DNA from: Halorussus rarus | GTDB taxonomy: Archaea; Halobacteriota; Halobacteria; Halobacteriales; Haladaptataceae | NCBI RefSeq assembly: GCF_003369835.1 | Contig: NZ_QPMJ01000004.1 | Coordinates: 248,001 to 312,000 of the forward strand | Direction: 5' to 3' | Length of the DNA stretch: 64,000 nt | Part shown: in pieces, positions 44,040 through 52,248 of the stretch | Numbering within the stretch: position 1 is the stretch's first letter | How the letters are laid out: each line of letters starts with the position of its first letter | Notes under the pieces: generated by a model | Told to the model about the DNA's origin: nothing | The model's database searches: none | What the model saw: the letters and a program-made list of their open reading frames with translations, nothing else | Translations under genes and position numbers: made by a program

Positions 44040-45524
44040 TCAGTCGTCCGTGGTCGGGTACTCGCGCGCGAGGTCCACGTCGTCCAGCGTCGGCTCGCCC
44101 GACACCTCGTGGGTCCCGACCGGCGGTCGGTTGACCTCGGCCGCGGACGACGCCTCGACGTCGGTCTCGTCGTCGATCTCGCTCATCTCGCCGTCGGCGT
44201 CCCGCGGCGGGTCAGACGAAGTCTGACTGCTTCGAGAATCGCGCCGCGATTCTCGAACGTCCTGGTCGATGCGCATCGAGCAGAACTCCGCGCCGCACAT
44301 CGAGCAGAAGCGGGCCTCCTTGTAGTTGTCGCCGGGGAGCGTCTGGTCGTGGTAGGACCGTGCTCGCTCGGGGTCGAGCGCGAGCTCGAACTGCCGGCGC
44401 CAGTCGAACTCGTACCTGGCCTCCGAGAGGGCGTCGTCCCAGTCGCGCGCGCCCTCGCGGCCGGTCGCCACGTCGGCGGCGTGGGCTGCGATGCGGTAGG
44501 CCGCGAGGCCGTCGCGAACGTCCTCGGCGTCGGGGAGCCCGAGGTGCTCCTTGGGCGTGACGTAGCAGAGCATGGCGGCGCCGGCGCGGGCCGCCTCGGT
44601 CGCGCCGATGGCGCTGGTGATGTGATCGTACCCCGGCGCGACGTCCGTGACCAGCGGCCCGAGCACGTAGAACGGCGCACCGTCGCAGACCGCCTGCTGG
44701 CGCTCGACGTTGTCGGCGACCCGGTCCATCGGGACGTGGCCCGGCCCCTCGACCATCACCTGGACGCCCCGGTCCCGTGCCATCGCGGTCAGTTCCCCGA
44801 GCGTGTCGAGTTCCGCGAACTGGGCGTCGTCGCCCGCGTCCGCCAGGCAGCCAGGTCGGAGCCCGTCGCCGAGGCTGAACGTCACGTCGTACTCGGCGAA
44901 GACGTCGCAGATGTCCTCGAACTTCGCGTACAGGGGGTTCTGCATCCCGTTCTCCTCCATCCACTGTGCGAGGATGGAACCCCCGCGCGAGACGATGCCG
45001 GTCTTGCGGCCGTCGGTCAGGGGGAGGTGTTCCATCAGCACGCCCGCGTGGATAGTCATGTAGTCGACGCCCTGCTCGGCCTGCTTCTCGATGACGTCGA
45101 GCAGGAGTTCGTGGGTGATGTCCGCGACGTCGTCCACGCGCTTGACCGCCTCGTAGATGGGAACGGTGCCGACCGGGACCGGCGAGTGCTCGACGTTGGC
45201 CTCCCGGATGCGGTCCAAGTCCCCGCCGGTGCTGAGGTCCATCACGGTGTCGGCGCCGTAGTGGACCGCGGTGTGGAGTTTCCGTAGCTCCTCCTCGACG
45301 CCGCTCTCGGTCTCGCTGTTGCCGATGTTGGCGTTGACCTTGGTCGCGAACTCCCGGCCGATTATCATCGGGTCGAGCCGGCCGTGCTGGACGTTCGCGG
45401 GGATGACCGCCCGTCCCTCGGCGACCTGCTCGCGGACGAACTCGGGGTCGACGCGCTCGCGCTCGGCGACTCGCGCCATCGCGTCGGTGACCGTGCCCTC
45501 GCGGGCGCGCTGTAGCTGCGTCAT
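44040..45524 (-). CDS. thiC: Phosphomethylpyrimidine synthase ThiC
   Basis: A 494-residue radical-SAM enzyme that converts aminoimidazole ribotide into hydroxymethylpyrimidine phosphate for thiamine synthesis. Landmarks: [16 protein letters not shown] near the start, [30 protein letters not shown] and the C-terminal 4Fe-4S motif C407-x2-C410-x4-C415 ([11 protein letters not shown]). Most ThiC proteins end soon after this motif. Here an element encoding [12 protein letters not shown] (within residues 423-438) and an acidic tail of about 55 residues follow. ATG 45524 with a TATA-like element at about -28 indicates a leaderless transcript. I see no TPP riboswitch. Confidence 0.95.
   Translation of the reverse strand: MTQLQRAREGTVTDAMARVAERERVDPEFVREQVAEGRAVIPANVQHGRLDPMIIGREFATKVNANIGNSETESGVEEELRKLHTAVHYGADTVMDLSTGGDLDRIREANVEHSPVPVGTVPIYEAVKRVDDVADITHELLLDVIEKQAEQGVDYMTIHAGVLMEHLPLTDGRKTGIVSRGGSILAQWMEENGMQNPLYAKFEDICDVFAEYDVTFSLGDGLRPGCLADAGDDAQFAELDTLGELTAMARDRGVQVMVEGPGHVPMDRVADNVERQQAVCDGAPFYVLGPLVTDVAPGYDHITSAIGATEAARAGAAMLCYVTPKEHLGLPDAEDVRDGLAAYRIAAHAADVATGREGARDWDDALSEARYEFDWRRQFELALDPERARSYHDQTLPGDNYKEARFCSMCGAEFCSMRIDQDVRESRRDSRSSQTSSDPPRDADGEMSEIDDETDVEASSAAEVNRPPVGTHEVSGEPTLDDVDLAREYPTTDD
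44211..44257. repeat. Composite palindromic element inside thiC
   Basis: Two adjacent inverted repeats. At 44211-44227, GTCAGAC and GTCTGAC flank the loop GAA. At 44231-44257, two 13-base arms (TTCGAGAATCGCG and its complement) flank a single C. Together they keep the thiC frame open and encode part of its C-terminal extension. Confidence 0.9.
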
Positions 45525-45540
45525 GAATTACTAGGTTGTA

Positions 45541-45563
45541 CCACTGGATAATAAAACTAGTGG
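45541..45563. promoter_or_regulatory. thiC promoter framed by an inverted repeat
   Basis: The T/A core ATAATAAAA (45548-45556) is centred about 28 bp before the thiC ATG. It is flanked by CCACTGG and CTAGTGG, an inverted repeat with one mismatch. A protein bound there would cover the TATA box. Confidence 0.5.
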
Positions 45564-45577
45564 TCAGTCGGTCCGCG

Positions 45578-46399
45578 CTATCCCAGCCGCATCGACCGGT
45601 AGTAAGCGACACCGGTGACGACGCCGACGCCGACGAGATATGCCACTGCCCAGCCCAGGGGTTCGAGCGACACGCTCGCGGAGAACCCGGCGTCGACCGC
45701 CGCCTCCGTGACGAAGCGGCCCGGGAGGCACGCGGCCAGCCAGTGAGCGTCGCTGACCATCGGGTTCTGGAAGAAGAACACGTCGACCATCGGCGCGAAC
45801 AGCAGGAAGTAGACCCCGGCGAGCCGCGAGAGCGCGAGGCCGGCGAGCGCGCCGAAGAGTCCGTAGGTCAGCCCCGCGAGCACCGACGCGGCGACGAACC
45901 AGCCGAGGCGCTCGGGCACCACCTCGACCGAGAGGACGACGAGCGAGACGCCGACCGCGACCCCGGCGGCGACCGCCAGGAGGCCGACCCGCGCGAGGAG
46001 CAACTGACTCGGCCGGTAGCCCGCGACGACCAGTCGGCCGTCGGCGTCCCGGGCGTTCAGCATCAGGAACAGCCCCGCGATGCCGCCGACCAGCGCGCTC
46101 GTCAGGGGAACGAGCAGGATGCCGTACAGCTCCGCGGACTGGACCACGACCGTCTCCGCTCCTGCGGCCTCGATCGGGACCGACGACTCCGGCAGCAGGT
46201 AGACGAGCAGCCCCACGAAGTACGCCGGGAGGAAGACGAGCAGCGCGAGCAGCACCGGCGTCCGGGCGTACTCGCGCAGCCCCATCGCGAACGCCGCGGC
46301 GACCCGGCGCGCGAATCCGGTCTCGCCGGGACCGCCGGAGCCACCGTGCCCGCCGCCGCTTCCGGTCGCCTCTCGCGCATCGCGTTCGACGCGGCTCAC
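45578..46399 (-). CDS. ABC-2 type transporter permease
   Basis: A 273-residue permease with six helices (TPVLLALLVFLPAYFVGLLV, LYGILLVPLTSALVGGIAGL, LGWFVAASVLAGLTYGLFGA and others). A Gly/Ser-rich cytoplasmic N-terminus precedes the first helix. The GTG start at 46399 overlaps the stop of the preceding permease gene (GTGA), so both permeases are translated in tandem and probably form a heterodimer. It is the last gene of the exporter operon. Substrate unknown, possibly a lipid, drug or peptide. Confidence 0.85.
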   Translation of the reverse strand: MSRVERDAREATGSGGGHGGSGGPGETGFARRVAAAFAMGLREYARTPVLLALLVFLPAYFVGLLVYLLPESSVPIEAAGAETVVVQSAELYGILLVPLTSALVGGIAGLFLMLNARDADGRLVVAGYRPSQLLLARVGLLAVAAGVAVGVSLVVLSVEVVPERLGWFVAASVLAGLTYGLFGALAGLALSRLAGVYFLLFAPMVDVFFFQNPMVSDAHWLAACLPGRFVTEAAVDAGFSASVSLEPLGWAVAYLVGVGVVTGVAYYRSMRLG

Positions 46400-47211
46400 G
46401 ACAGTACACCTCCCTGGCCGGTCACGCCGACGTAGACGGCCAGCGCCGCGACGAACAGCGCGGCGAGGTACGCGGTGCCGGCCAGCGCGTCGCTCGTCGC
46501 GACCGCCCCGTCGAACACCGCCGCCCGGAACAGGTCGTGGGGGTAGTGCAGCGGGAGCAGCTTCAGCGCCGGCGAGTCGACGTCGACCAGCCCGCTGGAG
46601 AGGAAGTCGTCGAAGTCGACGAGGAAGACCAGGACCAGCGAGCCCTCGAGCGCACGCGGCAGCACCGCGCCCACGAGCATCCCGACGAGGCCGTAGAGCA
46701 GCGCCGCGAGCGTCAGTGCCCCGAACGCCGCCATCGGCGCCGCGGGCTCGACCCGCCACTGGAGGACGGCGGTCGAGACGGCCGCGACGAGCGCGGCGCC
46801 GAGCCCGACCGCCGCCAGCCGCGAGGCGAACAGTTCGGCGCGGTCGTAGCCGCAGACCCGGAGGCGCTCGTCGGCCTGGACCGCGCCGATGCTCTGGAAC
46901 AATCCCAGTATCCCGGCGAGGAACGCGGCGGCGTAGACGGCGCCGTTGACCCGGCCCATCTCGGCCATCGACTCGACGGCGAGCCCGGGGAACCGGGGGA
47001 ACGCCGCCATCGCGGCGCCGTACCCTTCAACCACGACCACCGGGAAGATGACGAGCAGTGCGACGTTCAGCGGGGTGCGCACGAACGCCCGGACGTGGGA
47101 GCCCACGCCGACCCGGAGGCGCCGGAGGCGGCTCTCGGCGGTCCCGCTCGTCGGCGCCCGGGCGCCGCTCGGCCCGCCGGCCTCGTTCGCTCCGCTCGCG
47201 CTCTCAGGCAT
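46396..47211 (-). CDS. ABC-2 type transporter permease
   Basis: A 271-residue permease. About 25 residues of Ser/Ala/Gly-rich cytoplasmic sequence precede six helices (VALLVIFPVVVVEGYGAAMA, VYAAAFLAGILGLFQSIGAV, LAALLYGLVGMLVGAVLPRA and others). The ADERLRVCGYDRAELFASRL loop is similar in plan to the ADGRLVVAGYRPSQLLLARV loop of the next gene, so the two permeases are distant paralogs. ATG 47211 overlaps the ATPase gene by 8 bp. Confidence 0.84.
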   Translation of the reverse strand: MPESASGANEAGGPSGARAPTSGTAESRLRRLRVGVGSHVRAFVRTPLNVALLVIFPVVVVEGYGAAMAAFPRFPGLAVESMAEMGRVNGAVYAAAFLAGILGLFQSIGAVQADERLRVCGYDRAELFASRLAAVGLGAALVAAVSTAVLQWRVEPAAPMAAFGALTLAALLYGLVGMLVGAVLPRALEGSLVLVFLVDFDDFLSSGLVDVDSPALKLLPLHYPHDLFRAAVFDGAVATSDALAGTAYLAALFVAALAVYVGVTGQGGVLS

Positions 47212-48046
47212 CCGTCTCGGCCTCCGGCGCGGCGTCGTCGGCTCGGCCGGTCGCGTTCGCACCGCCGGCGTCGCGGCCGGCGTCCGGGTCCCGGGGGTCC
47301 TCCCCGGGCCGGTCCGCCGGGTCGGCGTCGGTCACGTCCGCGAGTCGGCCGTCGCGGAGTTCGAGGATGCGGTCGAACCGCTCGCGCTCGCTGACGAAGT
47401 GCGAGATGACCGCGATGGCGACCCCGCGGTCGGTCAGCTCCTCGGTCAGCTCCCAGAACGCGAGGTAGGTCTGCCAGTCGAACCCGGTGTACGGTTCGTC
47501 GAGGAAGAGGACGTCGGGGTCGGCCATCACCGCGACGCTCAGGTTGACCTTCTGGCGGTTGCCGCCGCTGAGCTGGTCGACCCGGTAGTCGAGGAACTCC
47601 TCGAAGCCGAGCCGCTCGGCCAGTCGGTCGCGGGCCTCGCGGATCGCGTCGTCGCTCATCCCGTAGGCGGTCCCGAACAGCCGGAACGTCTCGGCGACGG
47701 TGAGCCGGTCGTACAGCAGCGGGTCCTGGGGGCACCACCCCGCGACGCCGTCGACGACCACCTCGCCGTCGTCGGGTTCGAGCGCGCCGACGAGGAGCTT
47801 CATCAGGGTGGACTTGCCCGACCCGTTCTCCCCGACGATGCCGACGATCTCGCCCGCGCGGACGTCGAGGTCCGCCCCCCGGAGCACCTCGACGGTCCTG
47901 GCGAAGGGAAGCGGCGAGTCGTACGTCTTCGTCAAGCCGCGCCCGCGGACGACGAGACCGTCGTCGAGATTCTGTGCTTTCGTTTCGCCGTCGTCCTCGC
48001 CGGTCGCGACGTCCGCGTCGCGAAGGCCGTTCTCTATATTCACCAT
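47204..48046 (-). CDS. ABC transporter ATP-binding protein
   Basis: A 280-residue ATPase. Walker A is GENGSGKST (72-80), the Q-loop WCPQDPLLY, the signature LSGGNRQKV, Walker B VLFLDEPYTG and the switch His in VAIAVISHF. It drives export through the two downstream permeases. The C-terminal 45 residues are acidic and low in complexity. The ATG at 48046 faces the GbsR/MarR regulator gene across a 63-bp spacer, so the operon is probably controlled by that regulator. Confidence 0.92.
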   Translation of the reverse strand: MVNIENGLRDADVATGEDDGETKAQNLDDGLVVRGRGLTKTYDSPLPFARTVEVLRGADLDVRAGEIVGIVGENGSGKSTLMKLLVGALEPDDGEVVVDGVAGWCPQDPLLYDRLTVAETFRLFGTAYGMSDDAIREARDRLAERLGFEEFLDYRVDQLSGGNRQKVNLSVAVMADPDVLFLDEPYTGFDWQTYLAFWELTEELTDRGVAIAVISHFVSERERFDRILELRDGRLADVTDADPADRPGEDPRDPDAGRDAGGANATGRADDAAPEAETDA

Positions 48047-48109
48047 ATACCGAATATTCCGTAGAACATGATTTATTAGTTTCGGTGCCCTACCTCCGCT
48101 CGACACCGA
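48047..48109. promoter_or_regulatory. Divergent promoter spacer between ABC operon and GbsR/MarR regulator
   Basis: A 63-bp A/T-rich spacer that must carry promoters for both directions. TATATGGTG lies at the leftward start and ATTTATTAG (about 48070-48078) is centred roughly 28 bp from the leftward ATG and 36 bp from the rightward ATG. This compact layout lets one bound regulator control both genes. Confidence 0.5.
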
Positions 48110-48703
48110 ATGACCGACCCGAACACCGACTCCCAGCCAGACGTCGAAGCTGACTCCGCCCCCGGCGACGAGAGCGGGACCGACGAGGACGCCGTCCGGG
48201 AGGCCCGCGAGGAGGTCGTCGAGGCGCTGGCGCGGGCCGCGGACGTCTACGGCATCAAGCCGAGTTACGGCCGGCTCTACGGCCTGCTGTTCTTCGCCGA
48301 GGAACCGCTGTCGCTCGACGACCTCGTCGACAGGAGCGACTACGCCAAGTCGACGGTCAGCACCGCGATGACCGCGCTGGAGCGGTACCACTTCGTCCAC
48401 CGCCGGTCGATCCCCGGCGAGGGCAAGCGGGCCTACTTCGAGGCCGAGACCGACCTCTGGCACGTCTGCCAGCAGTTCCTCACCCAGGAGGTCCGCAGCG
48501 AGATCCGCATCATGAACCGGGCGCTCGACGACGCGGCCGAGACGCTCCGGGCGGCCGACTCCGAGCGCGCCCGGCGCGACCTCGAGAAGGTCGAGAGGCT
48601 GCAGGGACTCTACGAGAAGGCCGACACGGCGGTGACCGTCCTGACGGGCTCGTCGCTCGACAGGATCGCGGGCGTGCTCCGACGGCTCCGGTCGGGCGAG
48701 TAG
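48110..48703 (+). CDS. GbsR/MarR-type transcriptional regulator
   Basis: A 197-residue protein. A 35-residue acidic N-terminus is followed by a winged helix (YGIKPSYGRLYGLLFFAEEP, LDDLVDRSDYAKSTVSTAMT, ERYHFVHRRSIPGEGKRAYF). A long C-terminal helical dimerisation region follows, with many Arg and Glu. The FFAEEPLSLDDLV and KSTVS pattern is typical of GbsR-like regulators. It is divergent from the ABC exporter operon and most likely represses it and itself. Confidence 0.87.
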   Translation: MTDPNTDSQPDVEADSAPGDESGTDEDAVREAREEVVEALARAADVYGIKPSYGRLYGLLFFAEEPLSLDDLVDRSDYAKSTVSTAMTALERYHFVHRRSIPGEGKRAYFEAETDLWHVCQQFLTQEVRSEIRIMNRALDDAAETLRAADSERARRDLEKVERLQGLYEKADTAVTVLTGSSLDRIAGVLRRLRSGE

Positions 48704-48791
48704 GTCCGGTGGCCGACCCGGGAACTGCTTCCGAACGGTCGGGGCCGCCCGACCCCAATCCCTTATATCCTCCCCCGAAAACGACCACCCA

Positions 48792-50423
48792 ATGGCCTCC
48801 TGGAAGCGGCGGACTCTCTACTACGTCTCGACGCTCGCGGTCGTCTTCGTCGTCTACGCGCTGGTCTACGACTACGGGATGACCGTCTACGAGGGGCGGC
48901 CCCAGCCGTTCTACCACTCGCTGCAGGTCGTCGTGGAGACGTTCACGACCACGGGGTACGGCTCCGACGCGCCGTGGGCGACCCCGGAGATGAACGTGCT
49001 GGTGATGATCATGGACCTGACCGGGGTCATCCTCATCTTCATGGCGCTGCCGGTGTTCGTCGTCCCGCTGTTCGAGGACGCGCTCTCGACCACGCTCCCC
49101 ACCGCGGTCGACCACATGGCGGACCACGTGGTCATCTGCACCTACTCGCCGCGGGCCGAGACGCTCATCTCCGAACTGGAGTCGTGGGACGTCGAGTACG
49201 TCATCGTCGAGCCCGACCGCGACCGGGCGATGGGCCTCTACGAGTCGGGCTACTCGGTCATCCACGGCGACCCCGAGTCTGTCGAGACCCTGGAGGCGGC
49301 GAACCTCGGCGCGGCCACCGCGCTCGTCGCCGACGCCAGCGACGAGGTCGACGTGAGCATCGTGCTGACCGCCCACGAGGCCGCCGAGGACGTCCGGGTC
49401 GTCAGCGTGGTGGAGGACCCCGACCAGCGGACCTACCACGAGCTCGCCGGCGTCGACGAGGTGCTCTCGCCCCGGCAACTGGTCGGCGAGAGCCTGGCCG
49501 ACAAGGTGACCACCGCGGTCTCGACCGAGCTGGGCGACGCGGTCGAGATCGGCGCCGACTTCGAGATCGCCGAGCTCCCGGTCCAGCGCGGGAGCGAGAT
49601 CGCGGACCACACGCTGGCCGAGAGCGGCATCCGCGAGCGGTCGGGGGCGAACGTCATCGGCGCGTGGGTCCGCGGCGAGTTCGAGACGCCGCCCTCCCCC
49701 GACCTCGAACTCGACGCCGGGACGGTACTGCTCGTCTCGGGCCGCCAGTCCCAGCTCGAACGGCTCAAGGAGTTCACGAGCTCGAAGGCCCACCGGCCCC
49801 GGCAGGGAACGGTGCTCGTCGTCGGCCACGGCGAGGTCGGGTCGACGGTCACCGACGCGCTCGCGTCGGCCAACATCTCCTACACGGTGGTCGACATCGA
49901 GGACAAGCCGGGCGTCGACGTGGTGGGCGACACGACCGACCCCGAGACGCTCGAGGAGGCGGGCATCGAACAGGCCCGGACCGTGGTGTTCACCATCGCC
50001 GACGACACCCTGACCGGGTTCGGGACGCTGGTCGCGCGAGACCTCAACCCCGACGTCGAGGTGCTGACCCGGGCCGAGGAGACCGGGAACGTCCAGAAGC
50101 TCTACCGCGCCGGCGCCGACTACGTCCTCGCGCTGGCGACCGTCTCGGGTCGGATGCTGGCCTCGACCATCCTGGAGCGCGAGGAGGTCATCTCGATGGA
50201 CAAGCAGGTCGAGATCGTCAGGACGACCGCCGAGGGGTTCGTCGGCCAGACTCTCGCCGAGGCCGACGTCCGGGCCCGGACCGGCTGCACGGTCGTGGCC
50301 GTCGAGCGCGACGGCGACGTGTTGACCGAGGTCGGCCCGGATTTCCGGTTCCAGCGCGGCGACGCCGTCGTCGTCGCCGGCCCCGACGAGGGCGTCAACC
50401 GGTTCACGACGCTGGCGAACTGA
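48792..50423 (+). CDS. Potassium channel with two RCK/TrkA units
   Basis: A 543-residue channel subunit. TM1 lies at about 8-27, a pore helix and selectivity filter TTTGYGS at 52-58, and TM2 at about 68-92. Two cytoplasmic units follow, each with a TrkA-N Rossmann fold (DHVVICTYSPRAETLI near 108; GTVLVVGHGEVGSTV near 339) and a TrkA-C domain ending near 325 and 540. The filter matches K+ channels. The first Rossmann fold lacks the canonical GxGxxG, while the second keeps it, so only the second may bind nucleotide. It gates K+ flux, central to osmotic balance in salt-in haloarchaea. Confidence 0.9.
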   Translation: MASWKRRTLYYVSTLAVVFVVYALVYDYGMTVYEGRPQPFYHSLQVVVETFTTTGYGSDAPWATPEMNVLVMIMDLTGVILIFMALPVFVVPLFEDALSTTLPTAVDHMADHVVICTYSPRAETLISELESWDVEYVIVEPDRDRAMGLYESGYSVIHGDPESVETLEAANLGAATALVADASDEVDVSIVLTAHEAAEDVRVVSVVEDPDQRTYHELAGVDEVLSPRQLVGESLADKVTTAVSTELGDAVEIGADFEIAELPVQRGSEIADHTLAESGIRERSGANVIGAWVRGEFETPPSPDLELDAGTVLLVSGRQSQLERLKEFTSSKAHRPRQGTVLVVGHGEVGSTVTDALASANISYTVVDIEDKPGVDVVGDTTDPETLEEAGIEQARTVVFTIADDTLTGFGTLVARDLNPDVEVLTRAEETGNVQKLYRAGADYVLALATVSGRMLASTILEREEVISMDKQVEIVRTTAEGFVGQTLAEADVRARTGCTVVAVERDGDVLTEVGPDFRFQRGDAVVVAGPDEGVNRFTTLAN

Positions 50424-50556
50424 TCGCGGTACGGGAGGGATATCCCCGGCGGGTCCCGGTGACGGGTCCGGTAACGCCGGGTTTCGGTTCGGGGGTTTTT
50501 GTCGTTCGGTCCCGTACTCGGTCCACCCACAGCGGTCACGCGGGGTCGGGGGAACG

Positions 50557-51822
50557 ATGAACGTCATCGAAGGGGCAAGAATCAGTTGGCGCAACATCCG
50601 GGAACACAAGCTTCGGTCGACGCTGACGACGCTCGGGGTCATCATCGGCGTCGCGGCGGTCATCACGTTCGTCACGCTGGGAGCCAGCCTCCAGGCGGAC
50701 ATCATCAGGACCGTGGCCGGCGGCAACGCCGCCACGATGTACGTGACCGCCCAGTCGCCCGGCGACGGCAGGGTGCCGTCGCTCGGGAGCGCGGGCGGGT
50801 CGGTCGTCTTCACCCAGCACGACGTCGAGCAGATACGCGAACTCGATGGGGTCGAGGTCATCGCACCGGAGAGCGGCATCGCGGCCACGTCGGTGACCCA
50901 CAACAACTCGTCGGTGGGCAGACAGTGGATAACGGTGTCCTCGCCCGGCTACTTCCGGGCGCGCAACATTACGTTCCAGTCGGGACGACCGTTCCGGACG
51001 GGCCAGCGCGAGGTGGTGTTGAACCGGCCCGCGGCCCGGATGTTCGCCGACAACGTCACCGTCGGCGAGAACGTCTCGTTCACCCGGGCGGCCAACGGCG
51101 AGACGCTGAACGCCACCGTGGCCGGCATCGTCAGGCCGAAGAGCGGCGGCGACATCCTCGGCTTCAGCCAGGGCAGCGCCCAGCCCGCCATCTACGCGCC
51201 GGCCCGGCCCTACTACGAGCGGACGGTGACGAGCCCCTCGCTCCAGACCCGCCAGCTGGTCTACGGGCGGCTGCTCGTCAAGGCACAGTCGCCGAGCCGG
51301 GTCGACGCGGTCCAGGGCCGGGTGTACAACTACCTGGGCGAGCGGTCCGACGCCCGCCAGCTCAAGTCCCAGTCCTACCAGTTCGAGGTCACGACCCAGG
51401 ACCAGATCGTCGGCCAGGTGAAGCAGCTGACCAGCACGTTCACCGCCTACATCTCGGGTATCGCGGTCATCTCGCTCGTCGTCGGCTCCATCGGCATCGC
51501 CAACATCATGCTGGTGAGCGTGACCGAGCGCACCCGCGAGATCGGCATCATGAAGGCGGTCGGCGCACAGAACCGCGACGTCCTCCAGCTGTTCCTCGTC
51601 GAGGCGGTGATGCTCGGCGTGCTCGGGTCCGCGCTCGGCGCGGTGGTCGGCGTCGCCGGCGGGTACGCGGGCGCGGAGGCCATCGGGCTCCCGCTGGCGT
51701 TCCAGCCCATCTGGTTCGTGGCGGCGGTCGGGGTCGGCGTCGTGGTCGGGGTGCTCGCCGGGCTCTACCCGGCCTGGGACGCCGCCCACACCGACCCCAT
51801 CGACGCGCTCCGCTACGAGTGA
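50557..51822 (+). CDS. MacB/FtsX-family ABC permease without adjacent ATPase
   Basis: A 421-residue protein. One N-terminal helix (STLTTLGVIIGVAAVITFVT) is followed by a large extracytoplasmic MacB-PCD domain (residues 50-285) and three C-terminal FtsX helices (YISGIAVISLVVGSIGIANI, LVEAVMLGVLGSALGAVVGV, FVAAVGVGVVVGVLAGL). The MSVTERTREIGIMKAVGAQN-type loop is complete. Such proteins work as mechanotransmission ABC transporters with an ATPase partner. None is encoded on either side; the nearest ATPase gene, at 47204, is paired with its own permeases. Confidence 0.88.
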   Translation: MNVIEGARISWRNIREHKLRSTLTTLGVIIGVAAVITFVTLGASLQADIIRTVAGGNAATMYVTAQSPGDGRVPSLGSAGGSVVFTQHDVEQIRELDGVEVIAPESGIAATSVTHNNSSVGRQWITVSSPGYFRARNITFQSGRPFRTGQREVVLNRPAARMFADNVTVGENVSFTRAANGETLNATVAGIVRPKSGGDILGFSQGSAQPAIYAPARPYYERTVTSPSLQTRQLVYGRLLVKAQSPSRVDAVQGRVYNYLGERSDARQLKSQSYQFEVTTQDQIVGQVKQLTSTFTAYISGIAVISLVVGSIGIANIMLVSVTERTREIGIMKAVGAQNRDVLQLFLVEAVMLGVLGSALGAVVGVAGGYAGAEAIGLPLAFQPIWFVAAVGVGVVVGVLAGLYPAWDAAHTDPIDALRYE

Positions 51823-52248
51823 CCGGGGTCGTCGGGCGGCCCCGCGGAGCGACCGGCCGGCTCGGCCGTCTCCGTTCGCCGGGTTACGTACGAGATGGCG
51901 TCGCAAGCGCGGGGCGCGTAGACGCCGCCTGACGGAAGTTGTTAGTTATCTGAACTCTTCGTGGCGGACCGAGAACCGAGTTCCGGACGCGCCGACGAGC
52001 GGCGCGTCGTCCGTGCGAGTCGGTCCCGTGGCGCCGGACGAGACGGCCGCACGCGGCCGAATCCGGCGGTTCGTTTCGAACCGTTCTGCACGAAATCCGG
52101 CCTTGAACCCCGGCCGCTCCGGAGTAACGACGCCGGGCCGCGCGCGACCGACGTCGAGTTCCGGAATAGCCACTGGATAACAAAGGAGCCCCGTCGTGAA
52201 GCCACCGACGAGACCGAGCGCGTCCGTTTGGACGCGGAGACTCCTCCA
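51823..52248. other. Intergenic region, 426 bp
   Basis: No convincing gene. It contains a hairpin at 52067-52083 (CGGTTCG, loop TTT, CGAACCG). A copy of CCACTGGATAA also lies near 52171, similar to the start of the thiC promoter repeat but about 70 bp from the next ATG. The promoter of the following membrane protein gene should be here. Confidence 0.5.

Noticed and set aside
45525-45577. TPP riboswitch before thiC
   Set aside because: The predicted transcript starts at or next to the ATG, leaving no room for an aptamer.
52067-52083. Hairpin CGGTTCG-TTT-CGAACCG in the 51823-52248 gap
   Set aside because: The stem is short and has no T-run after it or clear relation to a promoter; in GC-rich DNA this may arise by chance.
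52171-52186. Similarity of CCACTGGATAACAAA to the thiC promoter repeat
   Set aside because: Only one arm matches, the orientation relative to the next gene differs, and it is too far from a start codon.
51961-52248. N-terminal extension of the GT-C-like protein
   Set aside because: The extra 96 codons are Arg/Pro-rich without hydrophobic or conserved features. ATG 52249 leads directly into the first helix region.
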